64,000 bases of DNA from NCBI RefSeq assembly GCF_022539665.2, contig NC_081336.1, positions 2,976,001-3,040,000 on the forward strand. The letters are read 5' to 3'. Numbering within the stretch: the first letter of the stretch is position 1; the number at the start of each line of letters is the position of its first letter. Origin of the DNA: Daphnia carinata (lineage: Eukaryota > Arthropoda > Branchiopoda > Diplostraca > Daphniidae). Below are positions 1-10,866 of the stretch, piece by piece. The translations under genes were made by a program, and so were the position numbers. A model generated the notes under the pieces. The model saw nothing but the letters and a program-made list of their open reading frames with translations. It did not search any database and was not told the origin of the DNA.

Positions 1-2922
1 TCGGCGACGGAATCAATTTTGGCGGCCATCAGGTAGACGAAGTGGAGCGTCAGGACCTGACCGTAAGTGGTGGAAAATCGCTTTTCACACCTGGCATTAG
101 CGATGCTTCCGTGATAGCTTTCAGCTAAGATGGGCAGCGGATAAGCCGGACTGGATGTGCTGGCGGATGTGCAAAGATCGTGGGTACCCACTACGGCATC
201 GCTGGATTGATCACCAGGTCGGGTGTCGTGGAAAACGTATTTGACACCCTCCTGGCCGTTGTTGGAGACGGTGCAAGCGTCCAGCAGTACGGAACCGCTG
301 GACGTGTTGACGTAGATGCCGTATCCGGCGTTGCCCGTCACTGTGGCCCCTCTGAAAGCCACCGGAGAGTCTGGTGACGTCACATTGACGCCATTGTAAG
401 CCGATCCTTCCACCCGGATTTTCTCCATTTGCGGGGCGACTCCGACGCTTTCCAGGGCTGAGACGGCCTTGCCACCCCGGTCAACGCCGGCATTTAAAAT
501 GTCCACGTAATGCAAATAAGATTCTGACATCTGTAAATTTTAATTTTTAGAAAGAAAAATAATTATTATTTCGAATTTTGTGGGTAGATTTCTAAGTACG
601 TAAATGTCTGCTATTATCTTATCTTAAAGATAGTTTTTTATTGCTTCTATCTCGTTGGAGATAACGAGACGTACAGTATTAACGAAAGCGACACCCTTCC
701 TTTGTTTGTAAAAAAAAAAATAAGGAAAAAAAATGAGGTAGGGAAAAATGCTGACCCTCAATTAAATACAATAGATTATGAAAGTGACTGTAAAACACGA
801 CCGGAAATCAAAAGTGCTGGCGCGCGCTCTGTGGTTTCTTTTTTTTTTTTTTTTTCTTGTTGAGGGAAAAAATAATGATAATAATTGAACATGTTTATTG
901 ACGGCTTATATTCACCTTGACGTAGAGGGTGTTGCCCTGTGTCAAATCCTTCTTGTGTCGAGCGTGTTCGAAGCGGATGCCTCGCCAACGGGTACCAACA
1001 AAACCCGACTCCGCCGAGTAGTAACCGGAGCACTCCATACCCAAGTCCGGATGGTAATCTACCGTTTTTTTTAACAAAACCAGGAAACCAAAGAAAAATG
1101 CAAAAACATCGCCATTAGTAACAAAAACATTTCCTTTTTACTCCAAAACATTTTTATGGTTGCCACTGTTAACGGAGTCTAGAAAGAAGGGCAGGAAGGG
1201 TATATTTTGTTATTTCTCACGACTTTTGTTAGGCTCCGTCAGTCACGTTTTTCTTCCCTCATTTCTTCCGGAAATGGCGTGTCACGTGACACGTACCGCA
1301 AGCGATAGATATGCCCTATTATGGCAGTGATTTCATCCGCTATTTTTTTTTTGTTCCAAAGAGGGCGATGGTTTTCCATGTTTTGTTTTTTTTTCAAGTG
1401 ACAATCTCATAACCACTAAACCACCAAAAAAAAGGGACGCATGCGGACCAGGGGATTTATTGATGAGACGTCGGTACATGTTTATGTCATGCCCGTGGAC
1501 AGGATGTGATCGTCTACCGAGCGTGTCTTTACACGGACACCAAGTGAAGAGCTTGGCGGTTTCAGCCTTTATGTGCGAGTTCATTGACTCGTTGCGATGG
1601 GGAAAATAAAAGTAAACAATGAAAACGTTGCCCTTACCACATACTCCAGCTCCAACGCGTCTTGAATTCCAATCGCACTGAAAAAGGCTGGATGCGCCTG
1701 GATAACAGCGCGGATTTTCCAGCAAGAGGGGACGGCTGGATGAGGAATTGACCCGATCCAACCATTGAACATAACGACCTCCAGTAAAACCCATCTGCCG
1801 ACAGGTCGTTTCATAATCCGTCACGGTCCAGCTATTCCAGGCGTAGGAAGGAAAAACAGAAAATTATGATTATGAATAAACGTAATTCAACAGCATCCGG
1901 CTGTTTTACCACGCCCTTCTTACTTCCTAGAGTTGGTGCAAACGGAACGCCATTCACCCAAATGGCGGATCTGCAAACGGCCAGACAAGGGTGGGTCCAT
2001 CAACTAGCCGGACATCGGACAACAAGCGTGCAGGACCCGTTTCCACGGCACTCATAACAATCCTAGCGTCTGCATTGCCCTAAAATAGCAGACGAACCAG
2101 AAAAAAACAAAACAAATAGAAAGGTGAATAAATTATTGAGAGAGAGATTTCAGTGAGTCATTCGACTTCCGTCTATCGTTTGCATATATTGCGTGATCAC
2201 ATGAAATCACTCAAGAAGATTGTGTTATCAGTTTACATAATGACACAAAACCATGTGGCAGCAAAGGCAAAGCTTTCTCTTGAAAATCAAAGTTCACCTT
2301 CACGCTAGTTGCCTTTTCTCACGCCAAACATCTTTTCTTTTGGTCTAGGACGTTCACCTTGTTAAATTCTGGTATGTGCACGGTACCAAGACTAAATCGT
2401 CTAAATTAATCCATATCTTGTTGAACCAAGTACAAAAAAATTTTGATTAAAAAGAACATAGTTCAACGATGATCTGGCAACGTTTGTAAATTCACAGAAT
2501 TCGTTTCACCCATACTGTATGATCGATCAAAAAATGAAATTTTAAGTGTGTCATTCAAATTACACCTTTCAACTATTGAACTGAAGACAAAGCATCGTCT
2601 AGTGGGCCACAAAAATAACCCCTTTAGGATTCAAAACCTGTAAATGCAAAAAGAAACTTACCTTTGCAATGAGGGCACCTTTGACGAGAATACCCGCACC
2701 AGGATGGAAGTTGATGACGACGCCCGATTCGATATTGAGCGAGCCAGTTTTTTCGATTTGAATCAAATCATGAATAAGGTAAGGGCTGTGTGCTCGAGTC
2801 ATAAAACTACTGCCCGTCACACTTTCGTTGAAAACGGACTCACTAGCCGTTCGATGGCAAAGAATAACAATGGCCAACAATGTGGTTGACCACCTTGCTA
2901 GGTGCAAGCGTCCGAGCTTCAT
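1..2922 (-). CDS. bark: Protein bark beetle (anakonda)-like, N-terminal part, cut by window edge
   Basis: Exons seen: 2922-2662, 2079-1924, 1831-1638, 1058-916 and 530 to beyond 1, all with GT-AG borders. Exon 1 encodes a signal peptide (about residues 1-27, core TTLLAIVILC) and the start of the extracellular part. Exons 2-3 encode a scavenger-receptor cysteine-rich domain (VRLVDGPT, then GEWRSVCTNSRNWTVTDYE and CRQMGFTGG). Exon 5 reads like a right-handed parallel beta-helix (GNAGYGIYVNTSSG) running into a probable CUB region. This order matches the N-terminus of insect bark beetle, a large membrane protein of tricellular junctions; the rest lies left of the window. Exon 2 is 156 nt, although the flanking phases (0 in, 2 out) need 3n+2. 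The reading frame changes near 1985-1995, between LVDGPT and GRLQIRHLGEW. The exon therefore carries one extra base (a T of CTTGTC on the minus strand, or equivalent), either a true mutation or an assembly error. Family call confident; integrity uncertain. Confidence 0.82.
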
Positions 2923-4143
2923 TATCGTTAAGTTTTTCTTGACGATTTAGGGATTCACCATGAATACATTTTCACAAGAGATCGAGAGATATGCCGCAAG
3001 ATGTTGCAGAAACTAAATATATTGGAACTTTCCACCGAACGAAATTCCTGCAGGTTAGAAGGCGCACTGGTCGTTGGCAGCACTGTCAGGGCAACGGTTG
3101 AATATGAACTGCCCCGCCTCACAACATTTGAAACTCTCCAAAGTCGAATGCAACCACTCCACCTTATTTTTTTCCCCAACGGCCTTAGCACATGAGAGAA
3201 GGCAAACGAAAAGATGAAAAGAGAACTCCCTCAGGGCGTTGTTAGTTACCTGTGGGAGTGAAAAAGAAGTTGGATGAAAGAGGAAAAGAAGAAAAAGGAA
3301 TGGAGTTCAAGAAGAGCTGACTGTACAGAACAATGGGGGATTTGGGGAGGCAGACGAAGCAGGTAGAAGAACCGGTCACGTGACCGATTAGGAATGCATG
3401 TGAGAAATGGGGGATAAACAGGTAGAGAATGACAGGCTGTTCGCGCCATCTGTTGCTTGCGAATTCAACTAGTTCTATTATTTTTTCAAATTCATCGATT
3501 GTATGGAAACTGTATTATTGTTGTTTACTACAACAATAAAGACTTAACTTGTAACAAAAAAAAACAATATAAATGTCCTTGTTTTCACGAAATTCTAAAG
3601 AGGACGGGATTGAAGTATTCAGGAAGAGGCGACCGCGCTAAATGTCTTCACATCGCAAACAAAACAGCACAGTTAATGGGTTTCACAAAACTATCAAAAG
3701 TAATATGAGTTTGACTTGCATATCTATAACAGAGAACTAAAGTACGGGGCTGCCAGTATTTTTCTTTTTTCTTTCTTTTTTTGGTCTTGTAAGTATTTTC
3801 GATTGATGAGAGCTATATGGCATGAAGTATTAGAGGACAACAGAAATTAGAGTGACAATCTAGCAGTATCTGTAAGACGACCAAAACAGTTACACAGGCT
3901 AGACCTAAGTCACACATCAACACACTATTAAACACTGAAGGAGGCAGAAATGCATCTTGAGGGCTATGCATTATCTTTCTTAAAGGCTACCAAATAAACT
4001 GGAGATAAGATTGATGGGCAGATCAAAAGAACCAACAAACTAGTGGTACTTATCAAAGAGAAATTCAAAGTATTAATCCAGAAACTGAATGAGATGGTGG
4101 GGAATGATGACAAACAAGATAAAATTGATGTGGCACTGGAAGT
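2923..4143. other. Spacer between bark 5' end and dystrobrevin 3' end
   Basis: AT-rich sequence with no ORF that has splice-supported coding character. It should hold the bark promoter and 5' UTR next to 2923 and the dystrobrevin 3' UTR next to 4143. I see no RNA gene or repeat in it. Confidence 0.5.
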
Positions 4144-6885
4144 TCAAACGCAAGTATTCGAATCGTTTGTCAACCCGTTATAAATCTGTCCGGCTTCGTC
4201 TTCGTCGGTATCTAATAAAATAGAAATATTGTAAAAAGAAGACGAGGTTATGACTAGAATTTAATACTAACCTCCATTGTATTCCAGAACAAGGCTGCTC
4301 ATAGCATCCGTCACGGAATCGGCGGCACTCATTAAATCGTGACGCCAATCAAAACTGCCAGTGTTAAAATTGCGATTAGGATTTTCCATGGAAGATGCGA
4401 TGGTGGGTTGGTGAGATTCGTGCTCGACTGACGGGCTTTTCCCTCGGCTAGGGGTCGATGAAGTCGATGGCGTGGAACGTGGCGATAACTGCTGATTCTG
4501 AAATATTGGTTTGGCGATGGAAGGAAAAACAAAAAGAAAGAGTGTGGTGCCATGAAAGAGATTATATGGAATTGAATCTGAAATACTTTAATCATTTTCA
4601 TTAGCGATTCTAGCTGCACCATTAGCTGCTTGCGAGATTCCTGCAATCCATTCAACTGTTGCTCGAGTTCAGACTTCCTCTGTCGCAATACGCTCAATTC
4701 TTCCATTAGAGGATATGGTCCGGTTATGGCCCCTTCATCCATTTCTTGTTCGCGGCTGAAAATATGAAATTAAATAAATCAATGCCATTTTGAAATCATG
4801 AGAGCTACAAGTGTTAGATACCGAATACGAGCAATTTCTCTGAGGATTTCCTGATTTTTATTCTCAAGCTGCGCCAAAAGCTGATGTGCGCTGGTGCTAC
4901 CTTCTTGTTCAGGACATGGATCTTTTTGCCCTTCGGCCAATTTAGCCGCATAGCGAGCAATTAATCCATGTTCATCGTCTCCCCTTTGCCATGAACGACC
5001 TAAGCTTTCAGTGTTGTTCTGCATTTGGCTTGTCTTCCAGGTATCGTTGCCGCCCAACAGAGAAGCGTTACGCTCTAATGTAGCTGAGGGCGTTGAACTA
5101 AAAAACAAAAGAAAACACACACATGGCTTATATAAATGGAAAACGCAAAAATGTTAAAGATATGACGAGAACATTGTAAGGAGATTAAAAAGGACGCACG
5201 ATAAAAAGTTTTCCCATACCGGGAATCGAACCCGAGCCTCCTGGGTGAAAGCCAGGTATCCTAGCCACTAGACCATATGGGATATACAAAATGTAGTATT
5301 TACGTGTATGTGACTGCCACGGGTCTCTCAGGTCCCTCGAGCGTTCGCCAAACTCTGGAGCGATTTTGGTCATGGCTGTCGGATGTCGGACTCCTAACGC
5401 ATTGAAGAGAACGCCTCAACGATGCCGAAAAGATTGATTCCTTCGGCGTTTTCTATATTCAATGCAAAAAATTGGACAAATCAGTTTTCATGACGAAGCA
5501 CCAATAAAGGTAGACTGCCAATCTAAAATAAATCGTCATTATACCTCTTCTGCTGCCTGATGCATCAAGAAGCGTGAATAAACAAGTAAGCGTTGGGGTA
5601 TAAAATAGCGAATATGTAACGAGATTTTGCTATCTATGACTAGACTGCTTGACTAAATACGTGGTTGCAACCTACCGGTGTATGATGCTCGCGGATGTCA
5701 TGGTCAGCGTGATGTGAATCGGAGAAAGAGAGTCCACGCCAGAAGCATTCTTGACATTGGTGGCTCCAGGCAGAAGGACATTTGGTGCACTGGTAGCGTA
5801 GACCGCTAAAACGGGTGCGTCCACATGAAACACACTCCACGGGATGGACAACTAATTAATTAAAATGGGAAGTCAAAAAAGAAAATATAATCTCGTCGTT
5901 TTAGGGTACTTCACAAGAAATTCTTCAGCATTACCATTTTCGGCAGCTGCGATGCGATGGATGAGAGGGAGCCAAACAAGTGATGGGGCCGCCGCAGGGT
6001 CACCCAAAAGCACATCAAGGAATTCATTGACGCTCACTTTCGTACCCTAAACAAAAAAAAAAACAGTGTAAAGTTTTAATATGCCATATTTAAAAAATTT
6101 AATAAATTCCTAGTATAGGATAAATACATTTGGAAAGATTTCTTGAGCCATTGCTGGTCTATAATGAAATGAAGGTTCTTCTCCAACTGCAGCAGTGAGA
6201 ACAAAACACTGACGCATAAAGTCTTCAAATTTGGGAGCAACTAGCTGTCCATTGGAATCAGACATTTGAGAAAATGCATCTGGAAAGATATGTTACTGGA
6301 TTACATACAGAATTATGCATATTGCTGGTAAGCTAAACTTACAACGAAGCTTATCTGCCAACTTTCCACCACACAAGACAGCTAAAACCATTTTAATTGT
6401 AAAGACAGGAATTCTATCAGTGTCGTCATTCCTGTAAATTAAGAAAGTTAATGTTATGAGTTTAGTAAACTAAAATGATTGCTTACAAGCTGTAAATAGA
6501 CATGATCCACTTAATTAGGTACATGGAAGCAGGATCAACATGAAGTTGCTGTCCTATGGGGACTCGTTTGTTCAGATGCACATACAAAGTATTGACCAAT
6601 GTTTCAAGTCGGCTAAGGGTCATTGGTGTATAGGGTTCCACTGAATTCAATCCATTTTCTCTGAAGGCCTCAATTAAATTCCAAACATCGATGAGGTGAA
6701 CTGAAAAGGTTTCAAAATTGTGTTAAGTGAAAATTATGGCATTTACTGATTATCTTACGGTGGGTTCTACGTTGAATGAACCTAAATTTGACAGCTGTCC
6801 GATAAGAGGCTAATCGAATGACATCAAAATTTTGTGTCTGGATATCATTTGCCAGGTCTAATTTATCCAATTTGCTTTGTTCCAT
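4144..6885 (-). CDS. Dyb: Dystrobrevin
   Basis: Eleven coding exons: 6885-6759, 6700-6487, 6431-6343, 6279-6128, 6046-5935, 5851-5676, 5452-5304, 5097-4822, 4755-4587, 4497-4272, 4211-4144; 585 aa. The first ATG (6885, MEQSKLDKL) aligns with the known dystrobrevin start. An upstream in-frame TTG is not needed. The N-terminal half has the EF-hand-like helices ([52 protein letters not shown]). Exon 6 carries the ZZ zinc finger ([31 protein letters not shown]). Exons 8-9 form two coiled coils ([20 protein letters not shown] and [19 protein letters not shown]) that in the family pair with dystrophin and dystrophin-like partners. Exon 10 has the conserved [17 protein letters not shown] motif. It is expected to be a cytoplasmic adaptor of the dystrophin-glycoprotein complex at muscle and neural membranes. 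A tRNA gene sits in the intron between exons 7 and 8. The C-terminus (exon 11, [14 protein letters not shown]) is short. Confidence 0.93.
5211..5282 (-). tRNA. tRNA-Glu (anticodon UUC)
   Basis: On the minus strand this 72-nt stretch starts TCCCATATGGTCTAGTGGCT and ends GGTTCGATTCCCGGTATGGG plus A. It has a 7-bp acceptor stem (TCCCATA with TATGGGA), D-arm TGGTCTAGTGGCTAGGATA, anticodon loop with TTC, and T-arm CGGGTTCGATTCCCG. Sequence and fold are those of a canonical animal tRNA-Glu(UUC), with no intron and A as discriminator. It lies on the same strand as dystrobrevin, 21 bp past the exon 7 donor. Confidence 0.97.
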
Positions 6886-7489
6886 ACTGGCTACAAATCT
6901 TTTAAAGCGCCTAGCACTCAATTTTAACTTCTAAGAAATAGTATGTTGTACTAATTACTGTCGAAGCTGAGCAATTCGGAGTAACACCGTTAAGCCGAAC
7001 TTGACGCCCGGGCGAGGAAGAACTAGCCGTTTTAGCAAAACAGCACGGGCACCTAAACGCATAGAAATTGCAGCACATGCAAAAACATATAAAGCTCGAT
7101 CAGCTGTTCGGAATGCTTGTACTGCAGGCAGCCTTCTGGCTGTTGTTGATACTAAACAGACGAGCCCTTAACATGTGTTTACCAAGACAGCACAGGCACT
7201 CGTCTAGAAAGACCAGATGATTAATTTTCCAAACACGATTACTGGACTTTGGTTGAACGTTTGGCACGCTGGTCGATTAGCAAACCAGTGGCAGATTTAT
7301 ACACATTTTTAAGGTCGGTGAATTTTCTTTTTGACGAGCTGATTTAACGAATCCATGTTTTCATTAATCAGCGGAAGTGTATGGGCGGTATAGCATAAAT
7401 GGAAATTCCGTATTTTTCAAATAAAGAGAAATATATCATCACTTCGAAAAAATAAAAGCTTTAACTTATTAGCTTTTACGACGGGCAGA

Positions 7490-7895
7490 GACTGTACTGT
7501 GGAAGACGGGCAACTACAGCGGTTTTTTAGTTGGCAAAAGGGGTTGACGGGCTGAGACTATTGAGAAAAGACGGGCAGAAGGAAAAATTAGGTGGACGGG
7601 CAACTACAGCGGGCGTCTTCTGGGCTGAGACTGTGAGGAAAAGACGGGCAAAAGCAAATGAAAAGGTCAATGGGCAACTATATCGGTCGTTTTGGCGGCC
7701 GAAAGGGACTGTGACGAAAGGGTGGGCAAATGCAAAAAAAAAAGGTAGATGTGCCCCCAGCAGGCATTTTTGCGGGCAGAATGTGAGTTGACGGACAGAG
7801 TGTTGGTTGACGGGCAGAGAGGGGGTCGACAACTCGACAGGTAACTTCAGCTGGGTTCTTGGCCGGCAGAGAAGTGAGGTGATGGACGGGCAGTA
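7490..7895. repeat. Degenerate minisatellite built on GACGGGCA
   Basis: The motif GACGGGCA or a one-base variant recurs at least ten times. It often falls in a larger frame of GACGGGCAACTACAGCGG, then TGGGCTGAGACTGTGAGGAA, then AAGACGGGCAAAAG. The larger unit is roughly 75-85 bp and diverged between copies. Unit length is estimated by eye. Confidence 0.6.
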
Positions 7896-7914
7896 TTTCG
7901 ATGACACAACTCAT

Positions 7915-8060
7915 ATGTATTAGAAAAAATAAAATCACTAGAGACCAAGAAATAAATAAAAAATAATAATAATAATATTTTTAAAAATAAATAAATAATA
8001 AAAACTTACCGGGTTTTTCACTTAAATTTGTCTCCGTGCACAGATCATTCAACCCCAAAA
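7915..8060 (+). repeat. Diverged direct repeat, copy 1
   Basis: The run ending in AAAAACTTACCGGGTTTTTC, ACTTAAATTTGTCTCCGTGC and ACAGATCATTCAA recurs, diverged, at 8935-9080 (AAAATTACCCGATTTTTTCA, then CTTAACTTTTTCTCGACGCA). Both follow an A/T-rich (AATA)n stretch. This suggests a local duplication or two copies of one mobile element. Confidence 0.5.
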
Positions 8061-8428
8061 ATCGCAACATTTATGGGAATTAAAATGTTTTAAATGTATC
8101 TTAAAACGATAGTGATTAAACTATAGAAAATAATATAATAGCATTTGGGAATAATGTATTTAATGTAAACCAACAACCACTGTTGTTTTTCTTATCACTG
8201 AAAACACCGCCCGTTTTCAAACTCATTGAGTAGCACCTGTTTTTATCAGTATTTTAAGAAAATAACGTAACACTTAGATGTAACAGTAGCGAAACATACT
8301 GAGAACTGGTGAGTGATGAGTTTCCAGCAGTAATGCAAATTCACGTAGTATAATGAGGAACCAAAAAGAAAGACGAGAAATAAGGAACTCTTAACAAATA
8401 ACCGTACGTTGAGGAATAATTACATACA

Positions 8429-8640
8429 GGATCCACGTGAGAAAAAATGGGTTCCCTTCTCGGGAACCCTACTTACCTTATGGGATGTTACCTTAGTTGA
8501 TATACCTGCGTGGATCCTTTTAAGCCTTGAAAGGTTGCTTCGTACGTCAAGCAGGACCCCGGGGTATGGGGTCAATCACGGTTAGACAACGTCACGCCGT
8601 GACACCTTCAAGGCCGTGGATGGCGCCACTACTCCATCCA
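8429..8640. other. GC-rich hairpin-dense island, candidate structured RNA
   Basis: A 9-bp inverted repeat GGATCCACG (8429-8437) / CGTGGATCC (8509-8517) encloses a perfect 8-bp hairpin GGGTTCCC-TTCTC-GGGAACCC (8449-8469). Further inverted pairs follow: GACCCC/GGGGTC (8555-8573), GTCACG/CGTGAC (8591-8603) and TGGATGG/CCATCCA (8617-8640). The block is much richer in G and C than its flanks. I recognise no Rfam family. On the minus strand the inner hairpin is preceded by AAGGTAAGTA and followed by ATTTTTTC, which is only loosely snRNA-like. A mobile-element end is an alternative. Confidence 0.3.
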
Positions 8641-8934
8641 CCCCATCACTTAGTGTTACAGGCATCTCCTTTATACAGGTAGTTATCACCGAAATTTCGC
8701 TGCTGCACGTAATGCCGCTTTTCAACCATTTTGTTGCTTTAAAATGAGCAATTAACTAAAAATCGATAAAACAAATAATGAACTATATTAACTACATGAA
8801 TTTTTAATAGGAGAAAATATTTTTATTCTCTAAAGCTCAAGAAATATGTATAAAAGGGGTAAATTGTGTAACAGAAGGGTGTAACTTGTAAGGGTATACG
8901 TTTTGAAAGCTTCCTGGTTTATTTCAATCACAAG

Positions 8935-9080
8935 ATTCATATGTTTTAGTTAAAACAGAACCGCGAAAAGCAAGAAATAACAATAAAGGATGATAATAAT
9001 ACATAAAAATTTAATAAATAAATAAAAATTACCCGATTTTTTCACTTAACTTTTTCTCGACGCACAACGGCCAATGACAC
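8935..9080 (+). repeat. Diverged direct repeat, copy 2
   Basis: Second copy of the segment at 7915-8060. Similarity is clearest over the end (TTACCCGATTTTTTCACTTA, then CTCGACGCACA). The about 1 kb between the copies contains the hairpin-dense island. Confidence 0.5.
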
Positions 9081-9418
9081 CTTTACGCTAATAAAACATC
9101 ACTTACCTTTCATAATGTGCTGCTGGTGGAGATTTTCATCGGCTTTTCACAAACTCTTTAACTTTTCGTTAAGGTCTGCGTTGGTAGAAGACAGTTTGTT
9201 CGTCTAAATGCGGCAATTACTATGCAGTTATTCAGTACAAATATTGTTTGGTACTATATATTATTTTTCCATTAACCTTTTTTTCTGTTATATCTGCAGC
9301 AGAAAGGTTCGAAAAAAGAAAAGCTAACATTACTTTATTAAACCTAAGTAAATAGCAAATTAAGTATCCATATATGTATTCAAATTGATCACGATTTCAC
9401 AGAAAAATAATTAGAATC

Positions 9419-9595
9419 ATGGCGATTCATTTTCAAGACGATACACTTGTTAGCTTCTTAATAGGCGTTAGCCTGATTGCTGTTGCCATAGGTGTTGCTC
9501 CCATTGCCTTCTTTTTATTAATAAAATTATTTAGAGATGCTATAATTTATATATATTCAAATTTGATACTTTACTCACAATACGTTAAAATTTAA
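9419..9595 (+). CDS. Candidate 58-aa single-span membrane micropeptide
   Basis: ATG at 9419 opens a 58-codon ORF closed by TAA. The predicted peptide has an acidic start (MAIHFQDDT), then a long hydrophobic stretch (LVSFLIGVSLIAVAIGVAPI, then AFFLLI), then a short basic and tyrosine-rich tail (KLFRDAIIYIYSN). I recognise no family. The hydrophobicity could simply reflect T-rich codons, so it could be a chance ORF. Nothing in the sequence shows it is transcribed. Confidence 0.22.
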   Translation: MAIHFQDDTLVSFLIGVSLIAVAIGVAPIAFFLLIKLFRDAIIYIYSNLILYSQYVKI

Positions 9596-10866
9596 CTTTT
9601 TCAGTATGTCTTTCCATATTAGTTAATTAATTTTTATTTTAAATCCATACCACTCTGTACACGCTGACTTCCTTCCTGTACTTCACGTTCGATCAAAGGA
9701 AACGGTCCTCAATGGCCGTGAGTAGATACCACCGGAGTAGTTACACTCACGACCCATTTCACGCTCAGAAGCCAACGTCGTCACTCGTCATCGTGGGTGT
9801 GTAGGGGACAAGTTTCTGGTGGGAAACTCGTCAAGATATACTACAGAAATGATCCTGTGAAGTATGATCTTAATGATTGAATAGTTTTGCACATGTATAT
9901 GAAGTTTCCGTAAAGCCAAATAGCCTTAGCGTTATCACGAGTACTTTTAACAATATCTTGAAATGTTCTTTCATTCCTATTACCCGATTACCGACTTTTT
10001 AAGTTAGTAAAGAATGTCTGGAGTAGTGTTCATTGACGAGAATAATCATACCACCCAGCACTTTTTGTGCAAATGTGAAAAGAGAATCTGTGATTGAGTA
10101 TTTTGTGAAAGATTTAACAATTCAAGAAAGATCCGTCCTATGTTGCCAAATCCACAATCTACCAGCCGCGCGGCATATTCAAATCGCCATTGCTTGAAAG
10201 TTGAAACCGCCTCACGCATAAGAATGAAAATGAAATATGTTATCTTCTCACCTGTCTATTTTTGTGTGAATAATGGAAATTTGTTAAGGGAACGTTTCAG
10301 GATTAAGAAATTCGTCATTCCACATTTGTAGAGTACAAAAAATCCACGCCCATGATGAGCTCAGACGTATTCCGCCTAGACACATTTGTCTTTAAGGGCC
10401 CACCGACAAAGAAGACGTTCATATCCACAAACACATCAATTGTCTCCTTAAGCTTAAATACTGATCCTCCAGTCAAATTTTTGTGCGTTTTGATAGTAAA
10501 ACAGCTTGTGTAGCCTTGTAGCCTCCACCACAGCCATGCTTTGGAAGATAAAGTAGCAGACGAAAAATCATAAAACAGTGACCACAGTGATTGAGCGATC
10601 ATATAATATGTCATGAGTGTTTGGACTTTCACTGGCTGTCTTGATATTTTAGAAGAACTTCGGGCTATAATTATCATTGCACCATTGCTCCATCTTCGCT
10701 GACCCGATTTCTTATGAAACCATTCTTTAGGATTAGGCTAGTGAAGCGGTAATACTATCAACAGTGTCTCGTATCCTATGTATAAACACTCACAATTTCT
10801 TACTGAAATTTCCTCTTTTGGGCTTTTTTAAACAACATTTTGCATTTTAGATCCATCATCTCCCTG
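9596..10866. other. Spacer left of the ABHD12-like pair, with a second hairpin-rich block
   Basis: Holds a GC-richer block at about 9700-9840 with the inverted pairs CGTGAGT (9717-9723)/ACTCACG (9745-9751) and GACAAGTTTC (9807-9816)/GAAACTCGTC (9823-9832). A 120-codon minus-strand ORF at 10315-10677 has no recognisable domain and is not called. The promoter and any 5' non-coding exon of the first hydrolase gene should lie at the right end. A TTTTAG acceptor lies at 10846-10851, just before the start codon. Confidence 0.4.

Larger units (their letters stand above)
6886..9418. other. Repeat-bearing spacer upstream of dystrobrevin
   Basis: Immediately left is the dystrobrevin start, so its promoter should lie in the first few hundred bases. 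From about 7490 the DNA holds a degenerate GACGGGCA minisatellite, one diverged segment present twice (near 7915 and 8935), and a GC-rich hairpin-dense island (8429-8640). All are listed separately. ORFs here (for example minus 7527-7907) only read through the minisatellite and are not supported as genes. Confidence 0.5.

Noticed and set aside
6886-6921. Upstream start for dystrobrevin (SARRFKRFVAS extension)
   Set aside because: It begins with TTG; the ATG at 6885 matches the family start.
10315-10677. 120-codon minus-strand ORF left of the ABHD12 pair
   Set aside because: No recognisable motif or exon structure; kept only as a note because its length is somewhat above expectation.
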